A stretch of DNA of 64,000 bases. Origin: Azadirachta indica (Eukaryota > Streptophyta > Magnoliopsida > Sapindales > Meliaceae). Positions 21,995 through 35,424 of the stretch are shown here, piece by piece. Position numbers and translations under genes: made by a program. The notes below the pieces were generated by a model that searched no databases, was not told the DNA's origin, and saw only the letters and a list, made by a program, of their open reading frames with translations. The stretch covers positions 9,914,087 to 9,978,086 of the forward strand of contig CM040447.1 in assembly GCA_022749755.1 (NCBI GenBank), read 5' to 3'. Position 1 is the first letter of the stretch, and each line of letters begins with the position of its first letter.

Positions 21995-23720
21995 TGTTAG
22001 GAATCATACCCTAAAAGCATGTAATTTACACATTTTTTGGAATAAATAAAATTGGCATTTCTTTATACTTAATTATGTTTATATTTAATATCAAAAAAAT
22101 TCTATTTATTTATGTAATCATAATCTTAGTATATATAAGTATTATATATACAAGAAGATTAAGATTATGGATATTAAACTAAATAGTCAGTAATAAATTA
22201 ATCAAAATTGGGTTCTTTAATTAAATATTACTAATGCGATATACTAATATTACGAATGTGATAGTTTTATTCGGATTGTCAATGTAGTGACATTATAGTG
22301 GAGGAATTTTATATAATATAATTATATAAGACTGGACCAGACATAATTTGAATTCTTATATAAATTCTATTATTAACTGCGAATTCAAATAATGTTAATA
22401 AATTATCATATGCAGATTAATCTTAATTTCGAGTAGTAATAAACTCCTGTTTATGTTATTAAGTCTTTTGAATTACCTATTAATGATTGTTTTAAGAACG
22501 AGTTCAACACTTGTATTTTGGAGATTTTAATAAGATAAATAGTTGAGAATCTGACATATAAATATAAAATCTATTTTTTCATATTATAAGTCAAGAAGAT
22601 GGTTCTCTTAAGTGTTAATTCTAGAATTGAACAGTTTGAGAGCTTAATTTATAACTGCTTTGTAAATTAATTGTTCAGTGGAGAATTAATGAAACTTAAA
22701 GATAAAAATGTAATTAAAGGAGAAAAACAGAAAATTGACCTAACTTTAATTATGAACCATTTATAAAGGGTTGAACTGCAAGTGATTATATTAATGGACT
22801 GTTCAAAGTTTTCTAAGTAAAATATATCTATAATTTCAAATGTTCAATTTCAGATTTTTAGTGGAATAATACTATAATTAATAAATTGCATTAATTAATT
22901 GAAAAGTTTAATTAATTATCTAAATTTATTGGAGTTTGAAATTATAGGTTTATGGGTCCTTAAGAGCACCTTTTAAATCAGTGGAGTAAATAATACAATG
23001 AGTAAAATTATTACACTCTCTAGAAAATAGTATTTTACTTTGGATTTAATCAATTAATTGAGAATCAATTAGTAAGATATTTTAAGGAAAATATCTTTTA
23101 TTAATATCCAACTAATTTACTTCAGGAAATTAAATGGATAAATTCTCATAAAAATATTTATGCTCTTTATCGTTTCTTTTGAATATTGATTTTGAATTAA
23201 TTAGAATTTTACTTGTATTAGAAGTTGTTTTGCAAATGTATTTAATTAATAAATGTTATTAATTAATTAATTTACTTTAATTGAAATTGTTTTAATTAAA
23301 ATATTACTTCTATTAAGAGTTCTCTTACATATTTAATTAATTAATTAAATTAATTGAATTCTATTCTAATTAAAATTATTTTAATTAAAATAGAGGTGAT
23401 ATAAAGAAACAAAAAGTGTGGAAACTCTAATAGATCGGAAAAAGAGTTTTTTCTTTTGACATGTATTATAGAGAAAAATCATTTTTCTTGAAACACCATT
23501 GTATTATAAAAGAAGTCTACCCTTCTCTTTACTGCAATTGCCGAAGGATTGATTTAAAAATTATTGGTAAAAGAAAACCTAGCAAAAAAGTAGTTAAAAG
23601 CATAAAAAAATTTGGTCTTTTCCTCATTTTTATTTTATATTAAAAAAACATACACTCATATAACTTTCGTAACTCTCCTAACTTAATTTTTCGTAATTAA
23701 TTTGATAATTTTTTCTAATA
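21995..23720 (+). repeat. 5' LTR of the truncated copia element
   Basis: Bounded on the left by TGTTAGG and on the right by the primer site. The end reads TAATA rather than the expected CA, so the exact right edge is uncertain by a few bases. Confidence 0.65.
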
Positions 23721-25649
23721 ATTAGTATCAGAGTCTAGGTTAAATGACTATATGATTTTAATTATAAGTGAGTATTGTATTATTATTTTTTTTATTTATT
23801 TGTTTTGATAAATGATATATTTTATTATGCGATAAATTTCGTGTATGAATCCTTTTAGTCATTAATTATATGGTTCTATCATATTTGATTTTAATTAAAT
23901 TAAAAATATTGTATACTTGTAAAGAGGACAGGTTCAATGTAATTTATTTTTTATTGTAATTTATAAAATTATATGAAAGAATCTTAATATTTGGCATCAT
24001 AAGACGATAAGAAAGTGCTACAGTAGTAAAGTGCCTACTGCCACATATTGCAAGGTAGCTTGTAAGGCCAGGGAACTGAAAGTCAGTACCCTGGCCACGC
24101 GCGAAAAAACCCTTGCATGTGCCATCGCAATCTTAGGGTTAAAGTTATTTTTTTGAAAATTATCTATTAAGTCCTTTTTGGTCTATTTTGGTAAAAACCT
24201 TTATGGTAGAATTTAAATTTTAATTAAAATTTATTTTTGGGCTTTATAGAAAATTTTGTTTTGAAATATATGTTTTATGTGTTTTTTGGGCTATTTTAAA
24301 AATTACAAAAAGTCCGAGTTGGACTACCTTACTATAATTAAATATTGGGTTTAAGAAAAATTTTTGAGCTCGAATGGATATTTATTTTTAAAGTTTTGTT
24401 AAAATTGGCCTATTGTAGACTTTAAAAAACTGCTATATTTATTGACCTACAAGCCTATATATCTTTATAATTTTAATTAATTATTAGAATTTGTAATTAA
24501 ATCTTGGGGGACTTGGCTAAAGTTAATTAATTGTTAATTTTTTTGTTATGAGATATGTGATATGATAACATGATCATGTGTAATAACATGCCATTCATAA
24601 TACCTACTCATTGTCATTATTGAATGTCACGCATACTTGTCATCATTTATATTTAATAGTTAAACATGAATATGATTATAATTAATTAGATTAATTGAAT
24701 AGAATAATAAATTAAATAATGGATAATTAAGATTTATAATTAAACTTGGCAATTATCTCATTTATTTAATTTGGGCTTATCTAAGTTAATTGTTAATTTT
24801 TAAGTTAGCTTATATTATTCTATTTTTTATAAAATGTGATTTTGTTAAATATGTGTTAATTATTTGGGTCCTTATTAATAGAACTAGGTTATATATGATA
24901 CAAATTAAATTATTAATATCAAAGTTATAAACCTAGGCGTAATTAGATTGGAGTAAATTATAAACCTAGGCCTAATTAGATTGGACTCTATTAGCCTAAA
25001 TAATTAATCAAAATAGAATTAGATTCCATATATCTATTAATTATTAATATGAGATATAAATAATTCACTAGGATTATAAAATATAAGATGTTTTATAATT
25101 AGAAACACATTGTTTTTAAAATAATGAGTATGAGAGAGATATATGATAATATACCTCACAATCTCTATTGTTAATACAATGCCATCAAATATAGGTTGTG
25201 TCTCGTAACGCTAGATTTCGTCCTCCTTATTGAGGGTACCTATCTACATTAATATCAAAGTTAGCTTCCTAACGATAGGATTCAAATAATGTATTTCAAA
25301 ATTGACATACCTTATAGCGACATTTTTTAATTAAGTTGTTAGAATCCAAGACAATTGGTTACATTTATAAAGATACAAATTAAATTATTAATTGTATCTT
25401 GACCAAAAATAATGGTAATTAATAAATGAATAAAAATATGAAATTTTGAATTTCACTTATTAATTAAGATAGTCTCAACTCAATTGTATTAATGTGACCT
25501 ATCCTATGGTGACACATTAATTGTAAGATTAAATTATTGTGGCTTAGTAATTTAATTTTTTGTTCATCATATGCATCATGCATCACGTTTACTATTCCAA
25601 AAAATGTTGTGATATTAAGTATATTAAATACTTTATATTTATTTCAGCA

Positions 25650-26660
25650 ATTATGTCTGCAACCAATCCCATTATTGCTTTACTTGCAACAAAAAGTTAA
25701 ATGGTGAAAATTTTATAAGATGGAAGAATAGTAGAAATATAGTGATAATATGTGAGAACCAAAAGTTTGTTCTCCTTGAAAAGTGTCCTCCAAGTCCTTT
25801 TGCCAATGCAACTCATAATATATAAGAGCGATATGATAATTGGATTTAAGCTAATAACAAGGCCCCTTGCTACATTCTAGCCAATGTGAATGATGTGCTT
25901 AGATAGAAGCATGAACAGAAGGAGACTGCATATAAGAAATAAGAGTCCTTCCAGGCCTTGTTTGGGCAACTCTTGGATTAATTGCATCATGAAGCTACTC
26001 GTAACTACATGAATGTGAAGATCAAAAGGGGTTTTCAGTTAGAGACCATGTTTTGAATATGGCCAATTACATGAATGAGGCACAGATCCATGCGACAACC
26101 ATTGTTGAGCGTACTCAAGTCAGCATCATCCTTGAGTTACAATCATAGGCTTTTACTCAGTTCAAAACGTACTATATTATGAATAAACTGAATTACGATA
26201 TGACTTAGCTACTCAATGAGTTGTAAACTTTTGAGGCAATCTTGAAAAAGAAACCCAAAGAAGAGGAGGGAAATGTTGCCAAAGATAAGTTTTCTTCTTT
26301 TAGTAAGAGCAAAAAGAGGAAGAATACAAAAAATAGTTCTGGAGTATAACCCAAGAAAGCTAAGAAAGGCTCTAAAGGTAGTAAGAACAAAACGCTAAAG
26401 GGAAAGAATTTCCATTGCGGAGTAGATGGGAATTAGAAGAGAAATTGCAAAAAGTATCTCTCCGATTTGAAGGACAAGAAGAAAGGTAAATTCGATTTAC
26501 TAGTTCTAGAAGCTTGTTTAATGGAAAATGATTTATCTATTTGGATAGTTGATTCGAGAGCCACTAACCATGTTTATTCTTCATTGTAGATGCTTAATTC
26601 TTTCAGGGAGCTGACTAATGGAGACTTCAAATACTACATTACGGTAAGGCCGTAATGTTC
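25650..26660 (+). pseudogene. copia gag and protease remnant
   Basis: The translation starts MSATNPIIALLATKKLNGEN, then RWKNSRNIVIICENQKFVLL, typical of the copia gag N-terminus. A lysine-rich linker follows, then a decayed zinc knuckle near 26410-26455 (FHCGVDGN*KRNCKKY; the first Cys is replaced and the spacing altered). The protease active site reads IVDSRATNHVYSSL at about 26548-26590, with Asp-Ser-Gly changed to Asp-Ser-Arg. Several in-frame stops. Not functional. Confidence 0.8.
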
Positions 26661-27624
26661 ATTTATTATCCTAGATGAGAATGAGACCTATTTTTGTTGA
26701 ACAAAAACTGTGTCATCTTCATTTGAGAAAGTGGCATTAGCAAAGAATTCTCGAACCACTAGCACCACCTCGTGGTTCATGATACTAGTAAGTATGTGCT
26801 AATTTCTATTTATAATGAATCTTAAAATTAAACCATCTCCTGGATGTGGTTGAAGCCCTTTTTTAGATATTAACTTTTTGTAATTAAAGACAAATTGGTT
26901 GTTTTTCGCTTCATGTGAAATAAATATCCTTTTATCGAAGTGTTGCTCCGAAGATGAAGCACTTTCTTTCCTCTACTTTGGTGCCATGCTTACTACCGAT
27001 TTCTCCTTTAAATTGATCCTTATAAAAAAAAAAATAGTGAGCACTATATTCCATAAGTTCAACCTACCTCAAGCAACCTTAACACCAAGTTCAAGCAATC
27101 TTTCACAAGTCACCTTATAACTTCAATTAAGTCATGGCCCACAAATCACCTTATAATCCCTTTAAACACCTTTCTAACTTCAATTCACCATTTAAAAACT
27201 CTACCCAAAGTGTTTCCCAATGCCTAAACTAAACATTTTGCAAAGAAAGCCCACTTAGACATTTCATCAAAAACATGGTGGCTACGTCAATTTTATTCAA
27301 GCAAATACATGAAACTTATTCTCTCTTACTTGAATTATCACCACTTACCCCTCACAAGTGTTTCCTTATGCCAAAACCAAACATTTCCTATAATTTTCCT
27401 TTTAAGGAATTTTAATAAACACTTGGTGTGCACAATTCCAACATTACCCATTCAATATTACAATTAATTTCTCCAACTCCATTCACATTGTAATCAATGC
27501 CTATATGCTCTACTACCAATTTTTACAAGTTAATTCACCGAATATTTGCAATAAAAACACCACCCAATTCTGCCATGGAGCACACGACGCGCATAATGAT
27601 AAAGCGTGGCTAAGCATTCTTTAC

Positions 27625-27707
27625 TGCCTTAGAGTGAGCTAGCACACGCCAAAGCTGCACAGCCACATAATCCTTGCTGCCTTAGAGTGCACTAGCACAC
27701 GCTAAAG
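27625..27707. repeat. 53-bp direct repeat in the 3' tail of the Athila/Tat element
   Basis: TGCCTTAGAGTG..CTAGCACACG..AAAG occurs at 27625 and 27678 with few differences. Confidence 0.7.
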
Positions 27708-28079
27708 AACCGCAACATTGCTTTTTACTTTGCATCTAATACTACAACACCAAAACTAAATTTCATGTGACCAAAACACTCTCAATTCTCTTTGTTCCTT
27801 AGACAAAATTCATGCTTCAAGAATAATTTCACACCTATAACCACAAATAACACAAAATTAAATTTTAACTCACAATAAAAACACGAAAATTAGTTTAATT
27901 ACTTAAAATTAAAAATTAAAAGAGTAAAGGATTAAAAATCTTGGGTTGCCTTCCAAGTAGCGCTTGGCTTAATGTCTCTAATTGGACTTGGTTGTGAGTC
28001 GATCAAGTGGGTTCCTTAAGTACAACATTTAAGATCTTCCGTTCATCGTTACCCAAATAATGCTTAAGTCCTTATTCGT

Positions 28080-28860
28080 TGACTCGAAATAACCTACCGT
28101 GATCTCCTTGTAATTCAACAGTGTCAAACGGAAAAACTTTGTTGATTAAGAATAGCCCCGACTACCTTGATCTTAGTTTTCCCGAAAAAAGTTTCAATTT
28201 AGAATTGAACAAAAGCACTTGCTCTCCTTCCTTGAATTTTTGCATCAAGATTCGATTGTCATGCCACCTCTTTGTCTTCTCCTTGTAAATCCGAGCATTC
28301 TCAAAAGCATCATTCTTAAACACTTCCATCTTTTCAATTGAAGTAATCTTTTCTCTCTCAAAACCTTCCTATCAAAATTTTATGCTTTTACAGCTCAATA
28401 TGCATTGTGTTCAAGTTTGACTAGAAGATGGCATGCTTTTCCCATGTTCGCATTGTTTGTGCAACAAGTCATAGCTTCAACCCATTTAGAAACATAATCC
28501 ACAGCTAACAAAATATACTAATTAGAGAATGATGATGGAAATGGTCCCATGAAATCTATCCCCTAACCATTAAAGAAATCTGCTTCCAAAATGTTCTTCG
28601 AAGGCATCTCATTTCTTTAAGAAATATTTTCAATCCTTTGACATTGATCACAAGTGGTAACAAATGCATAAGCATCCTTGAGTAGTGTTGGCCAAAAAAA
28701 TCCTAATTGAAGTACCTTGTCAATCGTCTTTGTTGCACCAAAATATCCCCCATACTTCGATGAATGACAATGCTTCAAGATGCTCCGCACTCCATCTTCT
28801 GAAACACACCTTCTAATAACTTGATCCAGACTTCTTTTGAATAATAGCAGGTCCTCTTAT
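28080..28860 (-). pseudogene. Integrase remnant of the Athila/Tat element
   Basis: Reverse-strand frames give DFMGPFPSSFSNQYILLAVD and then YVSKWVEAM, the integrase core, followed by the tail carrying ENARIYKEKTKRWHD-like and LLFNSKLKLFPGKLRS-like blocks. Frameshifts and stops throughout. Confidence 0.75.
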
Positions 28861-29014
28861 AAGAATGATTTCACATTATCCAAGAATTTCTTCTTTTGAT
28901 GAAATGAAAGATTCGGTGGTAATACTCCACATGCCAAATAATTGACATAATTTCATACCAAGGAAGTTTAAATTCCATTGAAAACAGCTGCTCATCCAAA
29001 AATGTTTCAAGGAC

Positions 29015-30216
29015 TTATGAATTTTCAGTTCTCTCTTCCATTTTTAACCTTGAAAGATGATCTGCAACCAAAATTTCACTACCCTTCTTGTCCCTTATCT
29101 CAACATTAAACTCTTGAACCAATAAAATCCACCAAATAAGCCTTGGTTTTGCATCTTTCTTTACAAACAAATGGTGGATAGCAGCATGGTCTATGAACAC
29201 AAGCACCTTAGAGCCAATGATGCATGACCTAAATTTGTCAAATGCAAAGACTATTGCTATCATATCTTTTTCAGTTGTTGTATAATTCTGCTAAGCAGTA
29301 TCAAGAGTCTGGCTTGCATAATATATGGTTTAGAATGTCCTTTCTCGCCTTTGTCCTAACAACACTCCAAGAGCATAATAGCTAGTATCAAACATAATCT
29401 TGAAAGGTTGACTTTAATCCAGAAACAATCATCAACTTGAATGCCTAGAAACAATCATCATTAAAGTCAAACATTACATCTTTTTCAAGTAAATGACACA
29501 AACGTTTTACAATTTTAGAAAAATCCTTGATGAACCTTCCGTAAAAGCTTGCTTGTCCAAGAAAACTCCGTATTCCTTTGACATTTTTAGGTGGTGGGAG
29601 CTTTTCAATTGCTGCAATCTTGGTACAGTCAACCTCAATTCCCTTTGACAAAATTCTGTGTTTGAGAACAATTCTTTCTTACAACATGAAGTGACACTTC
29701 TCCTAATTGATTACTAAATTCGTTTCTTCACACCTGCGCAACACTAAAGAAAGATTGTGAAGGCATTTATCAAATGATGAACCAAACATGAAAAAATGAT
29801 CCACAAATATCTCTATTATCTCCTTTACCATATCTAAAAATATTGCCATCTTACGCCTTTGAAAAAGACTAGAAGCATTGCACCAGCCAAATGATATTCT
29901 CTGGAAAGCAAAAGTACCATATAAGTATATAAAGTGGTCTTTTCTTGGTCTTTGGCGGCTATAGCAATTTGATTGTAAGCAAAATACCCATCAAGAAAGC
30001 AACAATACTGATACCCTGCTAATTTATCCAACATTTAATCAATGAATAAAAGCAAAAAGTGGTTTTTCCTTGTTGCCTTGTTAAGATTCCAACATTCAAC
30101 CACTTCATTACTTCTGTACGCACTACTTCCTTAATTGCCGAATTAAGTCTACGTTGATGCTCAATAGTTGGTTTATAGTTTTCCTCCATAAGAATTAAGT
30201 CTACGTTAATATCCAC
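29015..30216 (-). pseudogene. Reverse transcriptase and RNase H remnant of the Athila/Tat element
   Basis: RT starts near 30216 with MEENYKPTIEHQRRLNSAIK. It jumps from KWLNVGIL to the LDGYFAYNQIAIA block at about 29990, losing roughly 50 residues that contain the first RT motifs. 29445-29651 holds the RT thumb (PPPKNVKGIRSFLGQASFYG). RNase H at 29015-29263 keeps [12 protein letters not shown] and DHAAIHHLF and ends VADHLSRL. The frame is broken between the pieces. Confidence 0.82.
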
Positions 30217-30222
30217 AATAGA

Positions 30223-30984
30223 TTACCCCAAAGTAGACTTATGCTTCCTCAACAGTTTAAACAATTTCATCTCTTCATCTTGATTCAACAATGCATAAAT
30301 TATTACTAGAGATGTTGAATTCTCTCCCAAAAATGCATATCTAAGGTGTTCCAGCAATTCTTTAAGCACTAGCCCATTATGAGGAATCTCAATAGCTTTT
30401 TCAAATCCGACCTCTTCATTTTTCAATTCACTTTTAATACAATTGTCACAACCAATCTCATTAACCGATAAAGCTTCCAATGCACAAACTTCATCAAACA
30501 AATCTGCACAATTATCACAATCATCAAAATTAAAGTCATGCAACACTTCCTTTTTAGATAAAGACTTCACAGTGCATTTTTCCAATGGATATTTAGGTAT
30601 CACATCATAAAGCACGTTTCTAACACACTTTAAAATCAAATTAACTCTATTGCAAGAATGTACCTTATCCAAAAATTTCAAAGTGTTGTAAATGTTGAAT
30701 TTTACTTCTTCGTCATTAACTCGTAAAGTGAGCTTTCTATTATGCATATCAATCAAAGCTTTACCGGTAACTAGGAATGGCCTTCTAAGTTGGATAAGAA
30801 CCATTTGATCTTCTTTCATATCTAAAACTACAAATTCAGCTGGAAAGATGAACTTATCTACCTTTACTAGTATATCTTCAATAATTTCCCGTGGATAAGT
30901 GAGAGAATGGTTAGCCATTTGTAACGAGGTAGTCATTGGTTTGACTTCTCCCAAACCTAATTTTCGAAAAACCAAGAGTGGCAT
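30223..30984 (-). pseudogene. Protease region of the Athila/Tat element, longest open frame of the element
   Basis: 253-residue open frame. It starts MPLLVFRKLGLGEVKPMTTS and contains FIFPAEFVVLDMKEDQ and RRPFLVTGKALIDM, the aspartic protease region of Athila/Tat gag-pol. The catalytic Asp would lie upstream of this frame. Part of a dead polyprotein, though the 253-codon stretch is uninterrupted. Confidence 0.8.
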
Positions 30985-31139
30985 TAAGTTAAGTCACACA
31001 ATGCTTTCTCAAAGTTTGATTTCCCAATGGTGCATGGAATAGTAAAAATATCAAGATCCTTCTCCTTCCTTGGCAACTTCCTTTGAAGGATTGAATTACA
31101 TTCTTCCGTCAACTCAACAGCCTCAAATTCTTTCAAATG

Positions 31140-32640
31140 TCTTTCTTTTCAACATCACTTCCTTCATAAACTTTGCATAATTGGGCATTTATTCCAATGC
31201 ATCCGCAAATAGAATATTAATATGAAGCTTTTTGAAAATTTCAAGAGATTTGGAGAATTGAACAAGCTTCTTTTTTTAGAATCTTTGAGGGAAAAGCAAT
31301 AAGGATGCAATAATAATAGGGTTATCTAGAAATGATTTCCCATGTGGCTTAGACTCTTTCTTTGGTGTTTCTTCTTCAACTTCCTTCTGAATCACTTTAC
31401 TCCTCTTCATCTTATCTTCCTTTGTTTTACTTTTTCTAGGCTTAGGTGGCTCAAACTTTTTGCCACTTCGAAGAGTGATTGCCTTGCATTAACTTTTAGG
31501 ATTTAGCTCTATGTCGCTTAAAAACTTCCTAGATGATTGTCCCTTAATTGAATAGCAAGCTGGCCAATTTGAATTTATAGCGACTTCATTGTGACATTCA
31601 TGTTTGTACAATGAGTCTTAATGCTATCAAGTCGAGTTTCATCTTTGTTGAATTGGTTCTTTGTTTCCATAATAAAAGTTCCAAAGAGATCTTCTACGGA
31701 TGGTTTCTTTTTTGTCATCGGTTGTTGAAAACCCAGAGGATGATATGGTTGCAAAGCATTTCTTCGATTTCCATAAGAAAAATTCTCATAATTATAGAGT
31801 CCGGGATGATACTAAGTTGGTAAATTATTACTTGGCCGAAAGTTATAGTTTCGATTACTAATGAATTAACATTGCTCTTCCTCCAAACCTTCATTGGCAT
31901 ATAAAGAACTTGCAACCATTACTTTCTCTTGACTAAAAGAGGCCTCCTTTGTGGTAAGATTCTTAATTTGATTTATTAAAACTGCCACTTGGACTGAAAG
32001 TGTTGTTATTTGATCGACTTCATGAACTTCCACAACTCTCTTCACAATTGACCTCTCACTCGGCCATTGGTAATTATTACATGCCATTTTTTCAAGTAAA
32101 GCATAGGCTTCTTCAACCATCTTGGATAGCAAAGTACCACTAGCTGCTGCATCTACAATTGTTCGAGTTTACCCATTCAATCCATTGTAGAACAACTATA
32201 TTTGGAACGAATCTTGGTACCTATGTTGAGGACACCTTTGGATTAAATCTTTAAACCTCCCCCAAGACTCATACAATGACTCAAAGTTTAAATGCCTAAA
32301 TTGTGCAATTTTAGCTCTCAACTGTGAAGTCTTAGACAGTGGAAATAATTTTGTAAGAAACTTTTGAGCCAATTTGTCCCAAGTAGCGATACTCCCTAAT
32401 TGTAAGGATTATAGCCAATCTCTTGCCTTGTCTCTTAATGAAAATGGAAATAATCTAATTTGAATCACGTCGTGATCCACTCCATTTATTTTAGCTATGT
32501 CACACACCTTCAAAAACATAGCCAAATAAATATTAGGATCTTTATGGGATAAACCACTATACTAATTTTGCTTAATTATGTTAATCAAAGCCGGTTTAAG
32601 CTCATAATTGTTGGCGTTATGGTTTGCTGACGAATTCCTG
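31140..32640 (-). pseudogene. gag remnant of the Athila/Tat element
   Basis: Reverse-strand frames, e.g. 31866-32132 (SKMVEEAYALLEKMACNNYQ then W), match the gag region of Athila/Tat elements, where a similar block precedes the spacer to protease. Heavily broken. Confidence 0.65.
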
Positions 32641-32964
32641 AGTAGTTATCATTAATTACTAGCCAAAAGTAATCTCGAAGTGCTTTCAGTTGTTAGGGTT
32701 ATGGCAGTGGCTATGATTTCCTTTGTCTACCATGTTTCTTAATTTATCCCTTCTTTCTCTTCTTAATCGATGAAAAGTTCGTTCAATCTCCGGATCAAAT
32801 GCAACAAGTTCAAGGCTTCTCACTCTTTGTATGCAACTGCAAAACTTCAAAGCGGAACAAAGCTTAAATGAAACAAAAATAAAAACCTAAATTAAAATCA
32901 AGCTACTCAATTGCAATATTAACAAAAACTCAAAAATTCTTAGTCTTAGATAATGGCGCTGAAA

Positions 32965-34427
32965 ACTCGATACATTTCTATGTATGCCACAAGTATACGA
33001 GGTTGTATAAGTAATAAGTGGAAAGAAATGGTTGTTGTACTCACGAGGACTAAATTTTTGAATTTTTAAATTAACTAATACGATTATGGTAGATTAACTT
33101 TATCTAGGTACTCAACTAAATTGCTTTTTTAAGCTAATTAAAAAGCAAATATTCAGAAACTAATATGAAAAATAGTCCTGCGATTTCGATTTCACTTAAC
33201 CCTTACCATATCTCTCCTAATTTTGGAATTTGTTCAGTTTTATTTTTAATACACTAATCACAGGTTCTAAGTAACCTCGTTCTCTCTCCCGAGTGCCGAA
33301 GTAGGTTTACGTTAGTTAAATCAATCGATATCCTTATCTAACTATTAGCTTAATGCTCCTTAAATCCAAACTGTTATTAATTGTTAGAAACTAATTCGCC
33401 TCCCAGTTCATTAAATCCTAAGTATGAACTTAATTATCTACTTATTGATATTCTTCCAAACTCTCAGTATACTAAATTGGATTTTTCAAATCCCATGAAC
33501 AATTTAAACTATCCCTAGTACTAATTCATTCATATTTCATCTAATAATTCATTATAGAACAAATCATTAACATTAAGTGCAAGAAAAACCCAAGTGATTA
33601 AAAATTAATAATAATAACAAGTTTCTTCATTAGTAAAAACATGATAGGATTAAGTTACATTAAAATTCTAGAACATGAAAATTTAGCCTAACATATCAAA
33701 AATCAAACACAAATCCATAATGAAATTCATCATTTTTACAACAATCCAACAATAAAATAAAATGAATTCCAAAGTAAAAGTGAGAGTTTAAGAAGACAAA
33801 TGTAATGATGAAGGGCAAAATCAATCTTCAAGCTTTTCCCAAGGCCTTCAAGCTTGATTCTTTCCTTTCTTTTTCTAAAAACCCTTTTATTCTCCTCTTT
33901 CCCTCTTTAAAAGGCCCTATGTTCTATTCTTAGATGACCCTTTTTATATAGTAGTTGATGTCCCAAAATTAAGAAAACTTAGAATCAGCCAAATCAAGCC
34001 ATAAAAAACTGATCTAAGGGCTGAAAATTTGACTAAGATTATTAGTTACAGCACAGCCGCGCCCCGTATTTTGCCAATGGGCATGCCAAAAAGGGCGAGG
34101 GTGTGCTGTGTACCAAATCGTAGATAATTTCAATTGAGTCTCCTATATTTTTTCAATTACATTCCTAATTTTTATATATTGCATTTGATCCTCTACATCT
34201 TTACTTCTTGCGTTTAAATCCTTGATTTTCTTGCATTTTATTCCTGATTATTGATGACTTATCCTTTTTGTCTCATTTTTGTGCTACTTATCACTTTAAC
34301 TGCAATTTTCTTCATTTCTGCACATAAACATTGAATTTGATCAAAACAATACTACCACTTAAGGACTTTCGCATATATTTAAATTTAAAAGCGAAGAATG
34401 AGTGAGTAAATTTTTCACTTATCAGAC
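32965..34427 (-). repeat. 5' LTR of the Athila/Tat element
   Basis: About 1.46 kb. The left edge (LTR 3' end) is set by the primer site, so it is approximate. The plus strand at 34048-34113 has 8-bp inverted arms ACAGCACA..TGTGCTGT enclosing a G/C-rich loop. Confidence 0.65.
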
Positions 34428-34764
34428 CTAGTAAAGTGGTCCATCCCCTTCCTTGACCTAATTTTAATACGAGGATGGGCTCTAATCTTCATCTCCAAAC
34501 TAATCCTTATTTTAGCCTAAAATGGCTTCTCAATCCCTAACATAAACAGGTCTGTCTCTTGATCTTATGAAGATTTATGTCATCCCTAGTTGACATCAAT
34601 AGTTTGTGTACTTATTATATTGTTGTTGTTGTTGTTACTACTATTACTACTATTTTTATTTTATTCTATACCATAGGCCTCACATGTGGGACTTATTTTT
34701 ATTCTCAAACAATCATTTAGGGGCATTATGATAAAAATAATCTTAAAAATTGATTTCACTATTA
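34428..34764. other. Junction between the Athila/Tat LTR and UGT copy C
   Basis: No gene. Contains a short (TTG)n run near 34621-34636. It could include remains of the copy C intron, but I see no clear match to the copy D intron. Confidence 0.4.
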
Positions 34765-35217
34765 TATTGCAAATACATCTTAAAGCCGTAAGCTGATGTA
34801 GTCCATAATTGTACATCCGAAATACCTAGCTTCCGAGTAGCCTTACTTCATTCGAAACTACACAACTAACTGGCGGCGCATAGTTTGACAAATTTAACAT
34901 AATAAGTAGCTCAAAGAATAGAGCTAAACAAGCTCTTTTCATGGATGCACATAATGCAGGTATATCCTGCATTGCATCAAGATCAATCGCGACAACTTGT
35001 CTGGAATGTTCTCAAATCGAAAATCCAATATGCCCTTCAAAGATTCTGATCCTCTATTTCTAAGAACTTGTTTGTGGTTGAACTTAGTGTTGACAAAAGT
35101 TACAAGGAAGCCTCTTGAGTGTAAAAGTTAGGCGAGTTGCATCATTAGAGTAACATCGCCTTATGCTATATATAAGAGGTAGACTATATGAGGTTTTGTT
35201 GCTCCCATTAAACCCAT
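34765..35217 (-). pseudogene. UGT85-family copy C, exon 1 only
   Basis: The minus strand from the ATG at 35217 aligns with exon 1 of copy D over its whole length, including the start and the LLHSRGF region, where a stop replaces Lys (LA*LLHS). Small deletions shift the frame further on. No exon 2 exists on the downstream side: the sequence runs into the Athila/Tat LTR. It cannot code for an enzyme. Confidence 0.85.
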
Positions 35218-35282
35218 TTGAGAAGCAATCATATTTAAGAGTTGTACTATAAAGGTTTGAGTACTCATTCATAGATTCTTCA

Positions 35283-35297
35283 AAATTTATAGAGCAG
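35283..35297 (-). promoter_or_regulatory. Core promoter (TATA block) of UGT copy C
   Basis: CTGCTCTATAAATTT on the minus strand, 66-80 bp before the copy C start; one base differs from the other copies. Confidence 0.55.
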
Positions 35298-35424
35298 GAA
35301 GTTTTGGAATTATTGAGTCACATAATAAGTAAAAGCAATTTTGTAGTTAAAATTTAGCTTATTTAAGTGATTAGTCCTCCTAATGATTTTAAAAATTCTC
35401 TAAAATTATATTTGTGCACAAAAA

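Larger units (their letters stand above)
21995..26700 (+). mobile_element. Ty1/copia LTR retrotransposon, 5' half only
   Basis: The 5' LTR starts TGTTAGGAATCATACCCTAA at 21995 and runs to about 23720 (roughly 1.7 kb), where a primer site TAGTATCAGAG(T) follows. A long untranslated leader precedes gag at about 25650. Sequence past the protease is lost near 26700, at the approach to the Athila/Tat-type element, and no 3' LTR is present, so the right end was deleted or replaced. Confidence 0.75.
26900..34427 (-). mobile_element. Athila/Tat-type Ty3/gypsy element, 3' LTR not found
   Basis: Reading the minus strand from 34427: 5' LTR (TGATAAGTG start), primer-site region, gag, protease, RT, RNase H, integrase, then a long 3' untranslated tail. 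The primer site at about 32941-32961 is a degraded form of the TGGCGCCGTTG type used by Athila/Tat elements. The tail near 27940-27990 has the AGCGCTACTTGGAAGGCAAC segment that typically follows pol in such elements. No 3' LTR is visible toward 26.9 kb, so the left edge is a guess. The right edge lies about 340 bp from the lone exon 1 of UGT copy C. Confidence 0.8.
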
